Assembly (NCBI RefSeq): GCF_001507665.1
Contig: NZ_CP013910.1
Span: forward strand, 3,088,001 to 3,152,000
From: Deinococcus actinosclerus
Lineage (GTDB): Bacteria > Deinococcota > Deinococci > Deinococcales > Deinococcaceae
Reading direction: 5' to 3'
Length of the DNA: 64,000 nt
The notes under the pieces were generated by a model. The model ran no database searches, had not been told where the DNA came from, and saw nothing but the letters and a program-made list of their open reading frames with translations. A program made the position numbers and the translations under genes. This document shows, piece by piece, positions 10,631-20,195 of the stretch (position 1 is the first letter of the stretch; every line of letters starts with the position of its first letter).

Positions 10631-11818
10631 ATGGCCACTTCCCTGTCCGACCGTCTGACTGCCGAGCTGTCCGGCCTGCGTGAAAGCGGGCTGCTGATTC
10701 ACCCGCGCGTGCTGGACAGCGCCAACCGCGCCCGGACGCGCGTGGATGGGCGCGAGGTGGTGAACCTCGCCAGCAACAACTACCTGGGCTTCGCGGACCA
10801 CCCGGCCCTGAAGGCCCGCGCCGCCGAGTACCTGGACCGCTGGGGGGTGGGCGCGGGCGCGGTGCGCACGATCGCCGGGACGCTGCGCATCCACGAGGAG
10901 TTCGAGGCGCAGCTCGCGGCGTTCAAGCACACCGGGAGCGCGCTGGTGCTGCACAGCGGCTTCACCACGAACCAGGGCGTGCTGGGGGCCCTGCTGCGCG
11001 AGGGCGATCTGGTCGTCAGCGACGAGCTGAACCACGCGAGCATCATCGACGGGCTGCGCCTGACGAAGGCCACGAAGAAGGTGTTCAGGCATGCCGACCC
11101 GGACGACCTGGAGCGCCTGCTGAAGGAGCACGACACGGACGGCCTGAAACTGGTCGTGACGGACGGGGTGTTCAGCATGGACGGCGACGTGGCGCCGCTG
11201 GACCGGCTGGTGGCCGTCGCCCGGAAGTACGGCGCGGTGACGTACGTGGACGACGCGCACGGCAGCGGCGTGATGGGCGAGGCGGGGCGCGGCACCGTGC
11301 ATCACTTCGGATTCGAGTACGCCGACGACGTGATCCAGGTCGGCACGCTCAGCAAGGCGTGGGGCGGCGTGGGCGGGTACGCCGCCGGGCACGGGGACCT
11401 GCGGCAGCTGCTCATCAACCGCGCCCGCCCGTACCTGTTCAGCACCGCGCAGGCGCCCGCCACGGTGGGCGCGCTGGCCGCCGCGCTGATTGAAGTGCAG
11501 CGCGATCCCACTCTGATGGAGCGCCTGTGGGCGAACACCCGCTACTTCAAGGCGGAGTTGCAGGGCCTGGGCTTCGACATCTTCGGTAGCACCACGCCCA
11601 TCACGCCGGTCATCTTCGGCGAGGCGCCCGCCGCGTTCGAGGCGAGCCGCCTGCTGTTCGACCGGGGCGTGTTCGCCGTGGGCCTGGGCTTCCCGACCGT
11701 GCCGCGCGGGCTGGCGCGCATCCGCAACATCGTGACCGCCGAACACACCCGCGACGACCTGGATCACGCCCTGCAGGCCTACGCCGAGGTGGGCCGCGCG
11801 CTGGGCATCATCTCCTGA
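10631..11818 (+). CDS. kbl: Alpha-oxoamine synthase, glycine C-acetyltransferase (KBL) type
   Basis: A 395-residue PLP enzyme of the alpha-oxoamine synthase family, which joins an amino acid to an acyl-CoA with loss of CoA or CO2. Best match is 2-amino-3-ketobutyrate CoA ligase (threonine to glycine and acetyl-CoA), but KAPA synthase (BioF) activity is also known in related thermophile enzymes. Seen: NLASNNYLGFADHP at the N-terminus, TLRIHEEFEAQLAAF, the PLP-binding aspartate in YVDDAHGSGVMGE, and the Schiff-base lysine in GTLSKAWGG. TAGACT (10618-10623) lies 7 nt before the ATG. No tdh or bio genes are adjacent, so the physiological role is left open. Confidence 0.85.
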   Translation: MATSLSDRLTAELSGLRESGLLIHPRVLDSANRARTRVDGREVVNLASNNYLGFADHPALKARAAEYLDRWGVGAGAVRTIAGTLRIHEEFEAQLAAFKHTGSALVLHSGFTTNQGVLGALLREGDLVVSDELNHASIIDGLRLTKATKKVFRHADPDDLERLLKEHDTDGLKLVVTDGVFSMDGDVAPLDRLVAVARKYGAVTYVDDAHGSGVMGEAGRGTVHHFGFEYADDVIQVGTLSKAWGGVGGYAAGHGDLRQLLINRARPYLFSTAQAPATVGALAAALIEVQRDPTLMERLWANTRYFKAELQGLGFDIFGSTTPITPVIFGEAPAAFEASRLLFDRGVFAVGLGFPTVPRGLARIRNIVTAEHTRDDLDHALQAYAEVGRALGIIS

Positions 11819-11841
11819 TCCTCCGCCCAGGCCGTCTGTAA

Positions 11842-12021
11842 CCGGACCGGCCCACGCCGGGTAAGGTCCGGCGCACCGGGAAGTGTCGCCGGGTCGAACT
11901 GGGCGAGGGGCCACCTGAGCTCTCAGTGGATGCATGGGCCGCAGACCTCTGCGGCCCTCCATCTGAACCGCCCCGGGCCACCGAAGCCCGGGGTCTACCT
12001 GTGGAACCCCGGGCGCCGACC
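11842..12021 (+). ncRNA. Candidate structured RNA with nested hairpins
   Basis: This stretch has no credible ORF but dense base-pairing. GGT-CGGCGC-CCGGG (11865-11880, with single bulges) can pair with CCCGG-GCGCCG-ACC (12008-12021) and encloses three hairpins: CCAC.TGAG/CTCAGTGG (11911-11929), GCCGCAGA/TCTGCGGC (11938-11955) and CCCCGGGC/GCCCGGGG (11971-11993). The 5' strand of the outer stem can alternatively pair upstream, as CCGGACC (11842-11848) with GGTCCGG (11865-11871). It does not match the conserved cores I know of RNase P RNA, SRP RNA, tmRNA, 6S RNA or common riboswitches. The strand is a guess: it lies between kbl and the downstream gene on plus, though the minus-strand transcript folds equally well. 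Confidence 0.4.
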
Positions 12022-12080
12022 AGAAAAGCGGCACTCGTCCTCTGCCCACGCTGTTTTGTCCGGCTGTTGAGCTTTGCGAC

Positions 12081-12124
12081 TCATGGATCACAGGCTGTGA
12101 CCCCTTCAAGCGCTTCATCCATGA
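12081..12124. repeat. Inverted repeat in the 12.1 kb intergenic region
   Basis: TCATGGAT (12081-12088) is exactly complementary to ATCCATGA (12117-12124), and CACAG/CTGTG forms a second small stem just inside. The flanking 12040-12270 is clearly less GC-rich than the coding sequence around it. It could be part of the leader of the gene at 12271 or of the structured region upstream. Confidence 0.4.
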
Positions 12125-12217
12125 AACGTTCACATGACCTGGGGTCTGTTTCCTGCGAACTGCATGATTGCTCGCCGTTGCCGAAACGGTTCGCCGTCCA
12201 ACGAATGAACCGGCCTC

Positions 12218-12247
12218 TTTACTTCACTTCCCCGCGTCATTCATACT
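12218..12247 (+). promoter_or_regulatory. Possible promoter of the basic-protein gene
   Basis: TTTACT (12218-12223) and CATACT (12242-12247) are separated by 18 bp and lie just upstream of a strong AGGAGGA ribosome binding site (12256-12262). Moderate match to consensus; unlike most genes here this one has a conventional leader. Confidence 0.4.
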
Positions 12248-12270
12248 CTGAATTCAGGAGGACTCTATTT

Positions 12271-12702
12271 ATGGCTTACAAGAAACTCAGTGAACAGGTG
12301 ATGGAACTCAGCAACCCACAGCGCAGCGATACCTTCGTGAAACTGTTCCAGGAAGCGGTGCGTTCCGGCAAGATCGAAGGCGCGTATCTCCCGGAGCGGT
12401 TCACGATGCCCAAGCAGTTCACGCGCCGTGGCAGCACCGACACCTACCAGCGCGACACCCGCGAGATGATCTTCGACCACACGCCGGACTTCGACGCGTG
12501 GTTTGAAGAGACCAACCGTGAACTGGCCGCCGCGCGCCGCGGTGGGAACATCAAACCCAGCCTCGAGGCCGTCGAGTCGGGTCTGGTGGACTTCCAGAGC
12601 ATGGTGGAAGAAACCCGCCGCAAGATGCAGGCCAGCTTCGAGAAGGGGCAGGCGCTCGGCAAGGGCCGTGCGAAGGCCACCTCCACCAAGAAGAAGAAGT
12701 AA
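12271..12702 (+). CDS. Conserved-looking small protein with lysine-rich tail
   Basis: A 143-residue protein I do not recognise by family. Seen: a mixed charged, mostly helical sequence starting MAYKKLSEQVMELSNPQRSD, a central region MPKQFTRRGSTDTYQRDTREMIFDHTPDFDAWFEE, and a disordered basic C-terminus (GKGRAKATSTKKKK) that could bind nucleic acid. The AGGAGGA Shine-Dalgarno 8 nt before the ATG is one of the best in the window and suggests high expression. An in-frame extension back to about 11926 exists but crosses the hairpin-rich non-coding region and is rejected. Immediately downstream is gmk with its own leaderless promoter. Confidence 0.75.
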   Translation: MAYKKLSEQVMELSNPQRSDTFVKLFQEAVRSGKIEGAYLPERFTMPKQFTRRGSTDTYQRDTREMIFDHTPDFDAWFEETNRELAAARRGGNIKPSLEAVESGLVDFQSMVEETRRKMQASFEKGQALGKGRAKATSTKKKK

Positions 12703-12803
12703 GCCGGCTTCCGGCGGGCGCGCGGTCTGTTCCCCGATGGAGCGGGCCGCGCGCCTGCCGGCGCGGGTTTCCAGTCCTGGGGGGCCCCAGGTATGGTGGG
12801 GGG

Positions 12804-13511
12804 ATGACGGTTTCCGAGACTCCACTTTCCACCTCCGCGCGGCGCGGGCTGCTGCTGGTCATGACCGGCGCGTCCGGCGTGGGCAAGGGCACGCTGCGTG
12901 AACGCTGGCTGGCCGGGCAGGACGTGTTCTTCAGTACCTCCTGGACCACCCGCGAGGCCCGCCCGGGCGAGCAGGACGGCGTGCACTACGTGTTCGTGAC
13001 CCCCGAGGCGTTCGAGGAGAAGGCGCAGGCGAACGGCTTCCTGGAACACGCGGCGTTCGTGGGCAACCGCTACGGCACGCCGATCGAGCCGATCGAGGCG
13101 GCGCTGAGTCGCGGGCAGGACGTGGTGCTGGAGATCGAGGTGGAGGGCGCCATGCAGGTCAAGGCGCGCGTGGGCGAGGAGGCCATCCTGATCTTCATCA
13201 TGCCGCCCAGCCTGACGGAGCTGCGCCGCCGCCTGGAGGGCCGCGCGACCGAGACACCCGAACGGATCGAGAAGCGCCTCGCGCGCGCCCGTGAGGAGAT
13301 CCGCGAGGCGCACGAGTTCCGGTACGTGGTCGTGAACGACGACCTGGACCGCGCGGTGGAGGAACTCCTAGCGATCCAGCGGGCCGAGCGGGCGCGGCAG
13401 CTGCCGGAACCCGAGTGGACCGAAGCCGACCGGGAGGCGCGGGTGCGGGCCGATCACCTGCGCAGCTACACGTTCACGGACGCGCGGCTGGCCCAGGTCA
13501 CCGGGCAGTAA
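12804..13511 (+). CDS. gmk: Guanylate kinase
   Basis: A 235-residue guanylate kinase, phosphorylating GMP to GDP with ATP. Seen: P-loop [15 protein letters not shown] (about residues 21-35), GMP-binding [22 protein letters not shown] with the conserved TTRxxRxGE motif, [19 protein letters not shown], and the lid/arginine region [24 protein letters not shown]. It is a little longer than the usual roughly 205 residues because of an N-terminal extension and an acidic C-terminal tail ([24 protein letters not shown]). TATGGT (12792-12797) lies 6 nt before the ATG, so initiation is probably leaderless. Confidence 0.96.
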   Translation: MTVSETPLSTSARRGLLLVMTGASGVGKGTLRERWLAGQDVFFSTSWTTREARPGEQDGVHYVFVTPEAFEEKAQANGFLEHAAFVGNRYGTPIEPIEAALSRGQDVVLEIEVEGAMQVKARVGEEAILIFIMPPSLTELRRRLEGRATETPERIEKRLARAREEIREAHEFRYVVVNDDLDRAVEELLAIQRAERARQLPEPEWTEADREARVRADHLRSYTFTDARLAQVTGQ

Positions 13512-13561
13512 GGCGCAGGCAGGGGGCAGTCAGGCGGGATGACTCGCCCGGAGGAGGGGAT

Positions 13562-14080
13562 ATGCCACTGGAACTCGTGCAGGGCGATATCGCCGCGCAG
13601 CAGGTCTGTGCGGTGGTCACGGCGGCGAACAAGGAACTGGCGGGTGGGGGTGGCGTGGACGGCGTCATCCACCGCGCGGCGGGCCCGGATCTGCTTCGCG
13701 CCATCCGCGCCATCGGCGGGACGCCCACGGGCACGGCGGTGATCACCCCCGCGTTCGGGCTGTCGGCGCGGGGCGTGCAACACGTGATTCACGCGGTCGG
13801 GCCGATCTGGCGCGGCGGGACCCAGGGCGAGCCGGAGCTGCTGGCCGGGGCGTACCGGCGCAGCCTGGAACTGGCGGTGCAGGCCGGGTGCCGCAGCGTG
13901 GCGTTCCCGGCGATCAGCACCGGCGTGTACGGCTACCCGCTGGAACAGGCGGCGGAGGTGACGCTGCGGACGATCACCGCGTTCCTGGCCGATCACCCGG
14001 ACCTGCACGTGCGGGTGGTGCTGCTGGGCGGGGGCACGCTGAACGTGTTCCGCCGGGCGTGGCAGCGGCTGGAGGCCTGA
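13562..14080 (+). CDS. Macrodomain protein (ADP-ribose/O-acetyl-ADP-ribose binding)
   Basis: A 172-residue stand-alone macrodomain, of the class that binds ADP-ribose and often hydrolyses ADP-ribosyl or O-acetyl-ADP-ribose adducts. Seen: [39 protein letters not shown] (residues 3-40), which holds the ligand-contacting QGDI, the NAA(N)-like [12 protein letters not shown] and the [10 protein letters not shown] loop, plus [14 protein letters not shown] for the phosphate loop. A strong GAGGAGGGG ribosome binding site precedes the ATG at 13562. It lies 50 nt after gmk and may be co-transcribed with it. The start is fixed by the Shine-Dalgarno; the longer frame is a gmk shadow. Confidence 0.92.
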   Translation: MPLELVQGDIAAQQVCAVVTAANKELAGGGGVDGVIHRAAGPDLLRAIRAIGGTPTGTAVITPAFGLSARGVQHVIHAVGPIWRGGTQGEPELLAGAYRRSLELAVQAGCRSVAFPAISTGVYGYPLEQAAEVTLRTITAFLADHPDLHVRVVLLGGGTLNVFRRAWQRLEA

Positions 14081-14166
14081 CAGGGGTTGTCAGTTCCAGT
14101 GAGGGGCCAACAGCCCCCCTCGGCAGCCCTGAAAACCACTGCGAGCGGCGGGTGTAGCCTGCGGAC

Positions 14167-15033
<867 letters not shown>

Positions 15034-15036
15034 GGG

Positions 15037-16260
15037 TCACTCCTCGGCCTGCACGGGCACGCTCCCGTCGGTCCATTCCAGCGTGAGGGGCTGGCCGGGC
15101 GTGACCTGCGCGGCGCGGGTGACGGGTTGCCCGTTCGCGCCGCGCACGAGGGCGTAGCCGCGCGCCAGGGTGCGCTGCGGGGTGAGACCCAGCGCCTGCC
15201 GCATCAGGGCGTCCACGTCCTGTGCGGCGCGGTCCACGTGCCGTCCGGCCGCGCTGCGGGCGCGGTCCAGCGCCCAGTCCGCGCCCGCCTGTGCGTCCAC
15301 GAGGAGCTGCGTGGCGTGCGCGCGGATCGTGCGGGCGTCCTCCTGCGCCTGCGCGGCGGCCCCTGCGACGGTGCGGACGATCAGCGTGGCGGCCTTGCTG
15401 GGCGTGTCCACGCGGGTGTGCGCCACCTCGTCCGGGAGGGTGTCGTCCCGCGCGTGCCCCAGGCCGGTGATGACCGGCGCGGGGAAGGTCGCCAGCGCGC
15501 GCGCGAACGCGAGGTCGTTCAGCCACGCGAGGTCCGTGACGGCCCCGCCACCGCGCAGGACGACCAGCGCGTCCAGCGGCTCCTGCTCGTGCAGCGCGCG
15601 GGCCTCCTCGGCGGCGCGCAGGAGGCTGGGCGCGGCGTCGCGGCCCTGGAAGGTCGCCTCCAGGTACACCGGGCGAAGCACCCCGGCGGCCTCCAGCGGG
15701 TCGATCTCGCGGCGGAAGTCGCCGAGGCCCGCCGCCTCGCGCGGGGCGATCACGGCGAAACGCCCGAAGTCCTCGGGGGCCGCCAGCAGGCGGTTCAGGC
15801 CGTATGCGCCCTCGCGGACCAGGGTCTCGCGGTGCTCGGCCAGGCGCAGCGCGGCGTCCCCCAGCGTGAATTCCGGCGCGACATCCAGCACGTTCAGCGA
15901 GAACCCGTACTGCTCGTGGAAGGTCGCCTCCGCGAACAGCAGCACCTTCAGGCCCGCCGTGAGGGTCCCGCCGGTCGCGCGGCGGAACTTGCCTTCCAGA
16001 CTGAAGCGTTCGCGGGCCCACACGGTCGCGCGGCACTTGGCGACCTCGCCGTCCTCGCCGGCCTGCACGAGATCCAGGTAGAGGTGACGGCGGTCCGTGA
16101 CGCTGGCGATCTCGGCGCGGACCCACACCGCGCCCGGCAGGCCCCGCGCGACGACCTGCCCCACGTACGCGAGGAGTTCCGACAGTTCCAGGAACTGCTC
16201 CGGGGGGCGGGTCGCCCCGCCGCTCCCCCCCTCCCCGGTCTTCTTCCTGCGGCGGGTCAC
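15037..16260 (-). CDS. xseA: Exodeoxyribonuclease VII large subunit
   Basis: A 407-residue XseA, the catalytic subunit of the single-strand exonuclease VII. Seen: N-terminal OB-fold ([40 protein letters not shown]), the central domain [74 protein letters not shown] with the family's RGGG and GHxxDxTLxDxVAxxRxxTPxxAA motifs, a coiled coil, and the C-terminal barrel. The GTG start at 16260 overlaps the fluC stop by 4 nt (GTGA), pointing to translational coupling. No xseB is visible nearby. Confidence 0.92.
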   Translation of the reverse strand: MTRRRKKTGEGGSGGATRPPEQFLELSELLAYVGQVVARGLPGAVWVRAEIASVTDRRHLYLDLVQAGEDGEVAKCRATVWARERFSLEGKFRRATGGTLTAGLKVLLFAEATFHEQYGFSLNVLDVAPEFTLGDAALRLAEHRETLVREGAYGLNRLLAAPEDFGRFAVIAPREAAGLGDFRREIDPLEAAGVLRPVYLEATFQGRDAAPSLLRAAEEARALHEQEPLDALVVLRGGGAVTDLAWLNDLAFARALATFPAPVITGLGHARDDTLPDEVAHTRVDTPSKAATLIVRTVAGAAAQAQEDARTIRAHATQLLVDAQAGADWALDRARSAAGRHVDRAAQDVDALMRQALGLTPQRTLARGYALVRGANGQPVTRAAQVTPGQPLTLEWTDGSVPVQAEE

Positions 16261-16631
16261 AGGCGACCCCCCAGCGTGCGGCCCGCCACGGCGGCCAGGA
16301 CGCCCAGCGTGACGCTCAGGCCCGCGTACAGCAGCGCCGCGCCGCCCCGCCCGTGCGCGAGCAGGTCGTCGAGTTCCACACTGAAGGTGGAAAACGTGGT
16401 GAAGGCGCCCAGCACCCCGGTGCCGAACGCCAGTCGCGCCGCGTCGGGCCACACGCCCCGGCCCACCAGCGTCAGCGTCAGGCCCAGCAGGAACGAACCC
16501 AGCACGTTGATCAGCAGCACCGGCACGGGAAACGCGGCGCGCAGCGCCAGCGGCGCCAGCAGCAGCTGCGCGCCGTACCGCGTGGCCGCACCCACGGCGC
16601 CGCCCGCCATCACCCACAGCCACGCGTTCAT
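16257..16631 (-). CDS. fluC: Fluoride channel FluC/CrcB
   Basis: A 124-residue, four-helix membrane protein of the CrcB/FluC family that exports fluoride as a dual-topology dimer. Seen: [13 protein letters not shown] at the N-terminus, [17 protein letters not shown] with the conserved Asn-x-x-Gly-Ser-F, and [16 protein letters not shown], whose TTFSTF is the channel signature. No fluoride riboswitch is visible upstream; a divergent corA starts only 45 nt away. It is the first gene of a two-gene unit with xseA. Confidence 0.93.
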   Translation of the reverse strand: MNAWLWVMAGGAVGAATRYGAQLLLAPLALRAAFPVPVLLINVLGSFLLGLTLTLVGRGVWPDAARLAFGTGVLGAFTTFSTFSVELDDLLAHGRGGAALLYAGLSVTLGVLAAVAGRTLGGRL

Positions 16632-16675
16632 GCAGACAGCATAGAGGCCGGGCGGGAGTCTGCCATCCTGCGGGC

Positions 16676-17593
16676 ATGATCAGGGCGCGGCGACTCAGCG
16701 ACGGGCAGGACTTTCCCTGGAACGGGGAGCACGAGAACGTCTGGGTGGACACCCAGGACCCCACTCCGGACGAACTGGCCGCGCTGCGCGCCGCGTTTCC
16801 CCTGAACCGCCTCGCGCTGGAGGACGCCCTGGAACGCGGGCACTGGAGCCGCGCGGAGGTGTACCCCGAGCACGCGTTCATCACAGTGCGCTCGTACGTG
16901 AATCCGGATCAGGTGGATGAGTTCACGGAGCGGCTGAGTATCTTCACCTTCGATCACGCCGTACTGACCCACAGCCCCGGCGGCACCCGCGCGCTGGGCA
17001 GCGTGTGGCCGCTGACCGGGCGGGACAGCGTGAACACCGCGCAGGAGGTCACGTACGAGCTGCTGGACCACACCGCCGACACCTTCTTCACGGCCGCCGA
17101 CGCACTGGAAGCCCGCGTGGACGACCTGGAGGAACGCGTGTTCCAGCGGGTGCGGGAGAACCCGGTGCCGCACGTGTTCGAACTCAAGCACCTCGTGTCG
17201 CAGGCGCGGCGGCTGGCGACCGATGCGCGTGAGGCGACCGCACTGATGGGCCGCCACGCCAACTGCACCCCAGCCGATCTGGTGCGCTACCGCGACGTGC
17301 AGGACTCCTTCACGCGCGCCGCCGGTCGCTTCGACACCCTGCGCGACCTCCTGACCAACCTGCTTGACCTGCACCTGAACCTCCAGAGCCAGCGCATGAA
17401 CGAGGTCATGCGCACCCTGACCGCCGTGAGCGTGATCTTCCTGCCCCTGACCTTCCTGGCGGGCGTGTGGGGCATGAATTTCGAGTTCATGCCCGAGCTC
17501 AGGAGTCCGCACGGGTACGCGCTGGCCTGGGGCACCTTCCTGCTGATCGGCGCGGCCCTGAGCGTGTACTTCAAACGGCGCGGCTGGTGGTGA
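16676..17593 (+). CDS. corA: CorA-type divalent metal (magnesium) transporter
   Basis: A 305-residue CorA protein mediating Mg2+ (or Co2+/Ni2+) flux. Seen: an acidic cytoplasmic N-domain with [21 protein letters not shown], a long helical stalk ([15 protein letters not shown]...[33 protein letters not shown]), TM1 ending in [16 protein letters not shown] with the diagnostic GMN, and a second TM ([20 protein letters not shown]) with a basic tail. Divergent from fluC; the short shared region is too small for a complex regulator. Confidence 0.94.
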   Translation: MIRARRLSDGQDFPWNGEHENVWVDTQDPTPDELAALRAAFPLNRLALEDALERGHWSRAEVYPEHAFITVRSYVNPDQVDEFTERLSIFTFDHAVLTHSPGGTRALGSVWPLTGRDSVNTAQEVTYELLDHTADTFFTAADALEARVDDLEERVFQRVRENPVPHVFELKHLVSQARRLATDAREATALMGRHANCTPADLVRYRDVQDSFTRAAGRFDTLRDLLTNLLDLHLNLQSQRMNEVMRTLTAVSVIFLPLTFLAGVWGMNFEFMPELRSPHGYALAWGTFLLIGAALSVYFKRRGWW

Positions 17594-17594
17594 C

Positions 17595-17620
17595 GAAAGC
17601 GCCCCGCCACAGGGGCGGGG
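17595..17620 (-). terminator. Terminator of tRNA-Arg (minus strand)
   Basis: On the minus strand CCCCGCC (complement of 17614-17620) and GGCGGGG (complement of 17602-17608) form a perfect 7-bp stem with a 5-nt loop, followed by CGCTTTCG. It sits between corA and tRNA-Arg, which converge. Confidence 0.6.
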
Positions 17621-17624
17621 CGGG

Positions 17625-17701
<77 letters not shown>

Positions 17702-17835
17702 GGGGCTGAGGTCAGGCCCCGCGTGGAACGCAGCGGGCCGCCGGGAGTATAGCAGGGGCCGCTTGCGGCGTTCACACGCGCGCGGATGAGATAATCATGT
17801 AAGTCCGGTGTACCTATACTGCCTTGAGGTCCCTC

Positions 17836-18555
17836 ATGACGAACGCTGTGTACACCATGACCGTCCGCGCCCTGGCAGGCGTGGTCTCCGAGCGGGCGGC
17901 TGAAACAATGGTGCGGTCGGTGCTGCGCGAGCAGAACCTGCTGCCGGAAACCGTGAGTGCCCAGGACATGCAGCGGCTGCTGTCCGGGCCGCTGCTCTCA
18001 CGCCTGAGCGCCGTGATGCCCGCCGCCCGCGCCCGTCAGGAACTGCGGACGCTGTCCGGGCAGATGGCGGAACGCTACCCCAAGGCCCCCACCCTGTTCG
18101 TCGAGAGCGGGCCGCAGGCCACCTGGGACGACCCCCAGGAGACCGACCTGTGGACCGACCTGGGGCTGGGCGCCGACGATTTCGAGTTCGATGATCCGGA
18201 GTACGCGGCGGGCCTGTCGGGCCGCTCGTACGACCTGAACTCCACGCTGGACCAGGACACCCTCATTCAGACGCTGGGGCGCCTCACCGGCGTGCAGGGC
18301 GTGATGGTCTGCCGCGCCAGTGGCGAGGTGCTGCGCGTACGCGCCGTGCGCGACGCCAACGGGCTGGCGGGCGTGGTGGCGGCCAGCGCGATGCTGTTCC
18401 AGAAGCGGTCGCTGCGGCTGCTCTCGGCCGACCTGGGGGGGCAGACGGTCTGCGTGTGCCCGCTGGGTGAGCACTGCGTGGCGGTCATCGCCAACTCGCA
18501 GGCGAACGTGGGCCGACTACTTGTGGAACTCCAGCAGATCCGGGTGGCCGCGTGA
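17836..18555 (+). CDS. Roadblock/LC7-like protein, first gene of a three-gene operon
   Basis: A 239-residue soluble protein. The N-terminal half (1-100) is helical and unfamiliar (VSERAAETMVRSVLREQNLLPETVSAQDMQRLL). The C-terminal part (about 130-235: LIQTLGRLTGVQGVMVCRASGEVLRVRAV, then VCVCPLGEHCVAVIANSQANVGRLLVELQQI) has the helix-strand-strand pattern of Roadblock/LC7 domains, which dimerise and often regulate small GTPases such as MglA. No GTPase gene is adjacent. A TATACT box at 17815-17820 and GAGG at 17826-17829 support the ATG at 17836 rather than the TTG at 17824. Its stop overlaps the next GTG by 4 nt. Family call is inference. Confidence 0.65.
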   Translation: MTNAVYTMTVRALAGVVSERAAETMVRSVLREQNLLPETVSAQDMQRLLSGPLLSRLSAVMPAARARQELRTLSGQMAERYPKAPTLFVESGPQATWDDPQETDLWTDLGLGADDFEFDDPEYAAGLSGRSYDLNSTLDQDTLIQTLGRLTGVQGVMVCRASGEVLRVRAVRDANGLAGVVAASAMLFQKRSLRLLSADLGGQTVCVCPLGEHCVAVIANSQANVGRLLVELQQIRVAA

Positions 18556-20195
18556 CGGCGCGCCGCACAGGACTGGCGTGGCTCCTCACCGCTGGCCTGA
18601 GCGTCGCGGGCGCGCAGAACCTCTCGGCGTACGGGGCGCTGGCCACCCAGCTCGACGGGGCCGTGCAGGCCCGGGCGCAGTCGGCCGAGGCGGCGCTCAA
18701 CCGCCTGGACGCCGCGGGGGCGGCCCTCGATCAGCTCGCGCCCACGCTGCGCAACCAGCAGATCGTCAGTGGCCTGCGCGACGCGCTGGACCGCAGCCGG
18801 GGCGCCCTGGCCCGCACCCCGGCGGAACTGCAGGCGCAGGTGCTGCTGGCGCGCGGCCTGATGCGCAAGGCGCTGTACGACCAGAGCCTCGCCGCGCTGG
18901 GCGGGCAGCCGGCCGACGAGGACGCGCAGCTGCGGGTCCTGGCGCGGGAATTCGGCCTGACGGGCGCGGCCGCGCAGGCCCTCTCGGCGGACGTGAAGGC
19001 CGGGCAGCTCGAACGCGCCGCGTGGCGCCTGCAACGCTCGGCGGTGCAGAAGGTCAGCGCGGCCCTGCAGGCCACCCAGGCGCAGCAGACCACCGCGGCC
19101 TACGTGAATCTGGCCCGCGCCACCGGCTGGTTCACGGTGGTGCAGGATTCCAGCAGTGCGGGCAGCCTGAAGCTCTCGCAGTTCGGTGACGCGCTGCGGC
19201 AGCTCACGGGTGGGGACACCGCGGCGCTGACGACCTCGCTGACGACGCTGCGGCAGGGCGCGCAGGCCTTCTCCCGGGCGCTGGCCACGCCGCCCGCGCC
19301 GTCCGGTACGGCGGGCGCGGCCCCCACGCCCAGGCCGGGCCCGGCCACCGACGCGGCCGGATCGGCCAGCGGGCAGACCGGTGCGGAGACCGGGTCGGCC
19401 CAGACCGGCGGGGCGAAGACCGGCGCGCAGGAAGCCGCGGGCGCGGCCCCGGTGACCCCGTCGCCCGCCACACCGGCCACGGGCGGCGCGGACGCGGCGT
19501 ACGCCGCGCTCGGGCGCGCGCTGGGCGCCAGCAGCCACGGCGACCCCCAGACGACCCGCGCGGCACTCCAGGAGGCCGCCACGCAGCTCGGCCGCGCGAC
19601 GACCCCGCTGCGCGACACCGCCGAGTACGCCGCGCTCCAGCGGGCCCTGGACGCCGCGCAGACCCGCGCGGCCCCGCGTCCCAGCGACGTGCAGGCCCTG
19701 ATCGGGGGGCTGGCGAACGCCGAGCAGGCCGCGCGCGGCGAGGGAAGCAGCGCCCTGAACCGGGCGGCCCTGGGCACCGCCGGCTGGTTCAGCGGCTGGC
19801 TGCGGGCGCTGGTGTTCCTGCTGCTGGGCCTGGGTGCCCTGGCGCCGCTGTACCTGCTGAATCTGGCCTTCGGCGGACGGAACATGTACTGGCGGGCCAT
19901 CACGGCCGGGCTGGTGCTGCTGCTGCTCCCCCTGTTCCTGGAAGGAATCTTCGGCTTCCTGGGCGCGCTGGGAGACACGCTGGGCGGCGGCGCCCTGGCG
20001 GCCCTGAGCAACGTCACGCTCTCCCAGGGGGCGTACGCCCTGCCGATCTGGGCACTGGTGGCCCTGGCGGCCCTGGGCCTGCTCACGTACGGGTTCCGCG
20101 GACTGTGCGTGCAGTTCGGCTTGATGGGTGATCAGGGCGGCGCAGCCCAGGCCACCGTGCACCACACTGCGATCGATTGGGATGAGGACGTCTGA
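18552..20195 (+). CDS. Exported/membrane protein with low-complexity linker, second gene of the roadblock operon
   Basis: A 547-residue protein of no family I recognise. Seen: a signal peptide (1-21, LAWLLTAGLSVAGA then QN), a helical N-domain (about 25-245) rich in Ala, Leu, Gln and Arg that could be TPR-like, a low-complexity Pro/Ala/Gly/Thr linker (about 247-315), a second helical stretch (about 315-400), three hydrophobic segments (about 412-440, 446-470, 496-513) and a short acidic tail ending DWDEDV. So most of it probably lies outside the cytoplasm with the C-terminus anchored in the membrane. GTG start overlaps the previous stop (GTGA); its own stop shares one base with the next ATG (TGATG), so the three proteins are likely made together. 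Confidence 0.75.
   Translation: MTARRTGLAWLLTAGLSVAGAQNLSAYGALATQLDGAVQARAQSAEAALNRLDAAGAALDQLAPTLRNQQIVSGLRDALDRSRGALARTPAELQAQVLLARGLMRKALYDQSLAALGGQPADEDAQLRVLAREFGLTGAAAQALSADVKAGQLERAAWRLQRSAVQKVSAALQATQAQQTTAAYVNLARATGWFTVVQDSSSAGSLKLSQFGDALRQLTGGDTAALTTSLTTLRQGAQAFSRALATPPAPSGTAGAAPTPRPGPATDAAGSASGQTGAETGSAQTGGAKTGAQEAAGAAPVTPSPATPATGGADAAYAALGRALGASSHGDPQTTRAALQEAATQLGRATTPLRDTAEYAALQRALDAAQTRAAPRPSDVQALIGGLANAEQAARGEGSSALNRAALGTAGWFSGWLRALVFLLLGLGALAPLYLLNLAFGGRNMYWRAITAGLVLLLLPLFLEGIFGFLGALGDTLGGGALAALSNVTLSQGAYALPIWALVALAALGLLTYGFRGLCVQFGLMGDQGGAAQATVHHTAIDWDEDV

Noticed and set aside
10531..10638. 36-residue N-terminal extension of the histidine kinase
   Set aside because: It overlaps the start of the divergent kbl gene and its leaderless promoter.
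11880..11910. tRNA-like T-loop (GTTCGAC) on the minus strand
   Set aside because: No acceptor, D or anticodon arms with correct spacing could be built around it.
11926..12270. In-frame extension of the 143-residue basic protein back to 11926
   Set aside because: It crosses the hairpin-rich region and the strong ribosome binding site at 12256-12262 fixes the start at 12271.
16632..16675. Fluoride riboswitch upstream of fluC
   Set aside because: Only 44 nt separate fluC from divergent corA and the conserved riboswitch core is absent.
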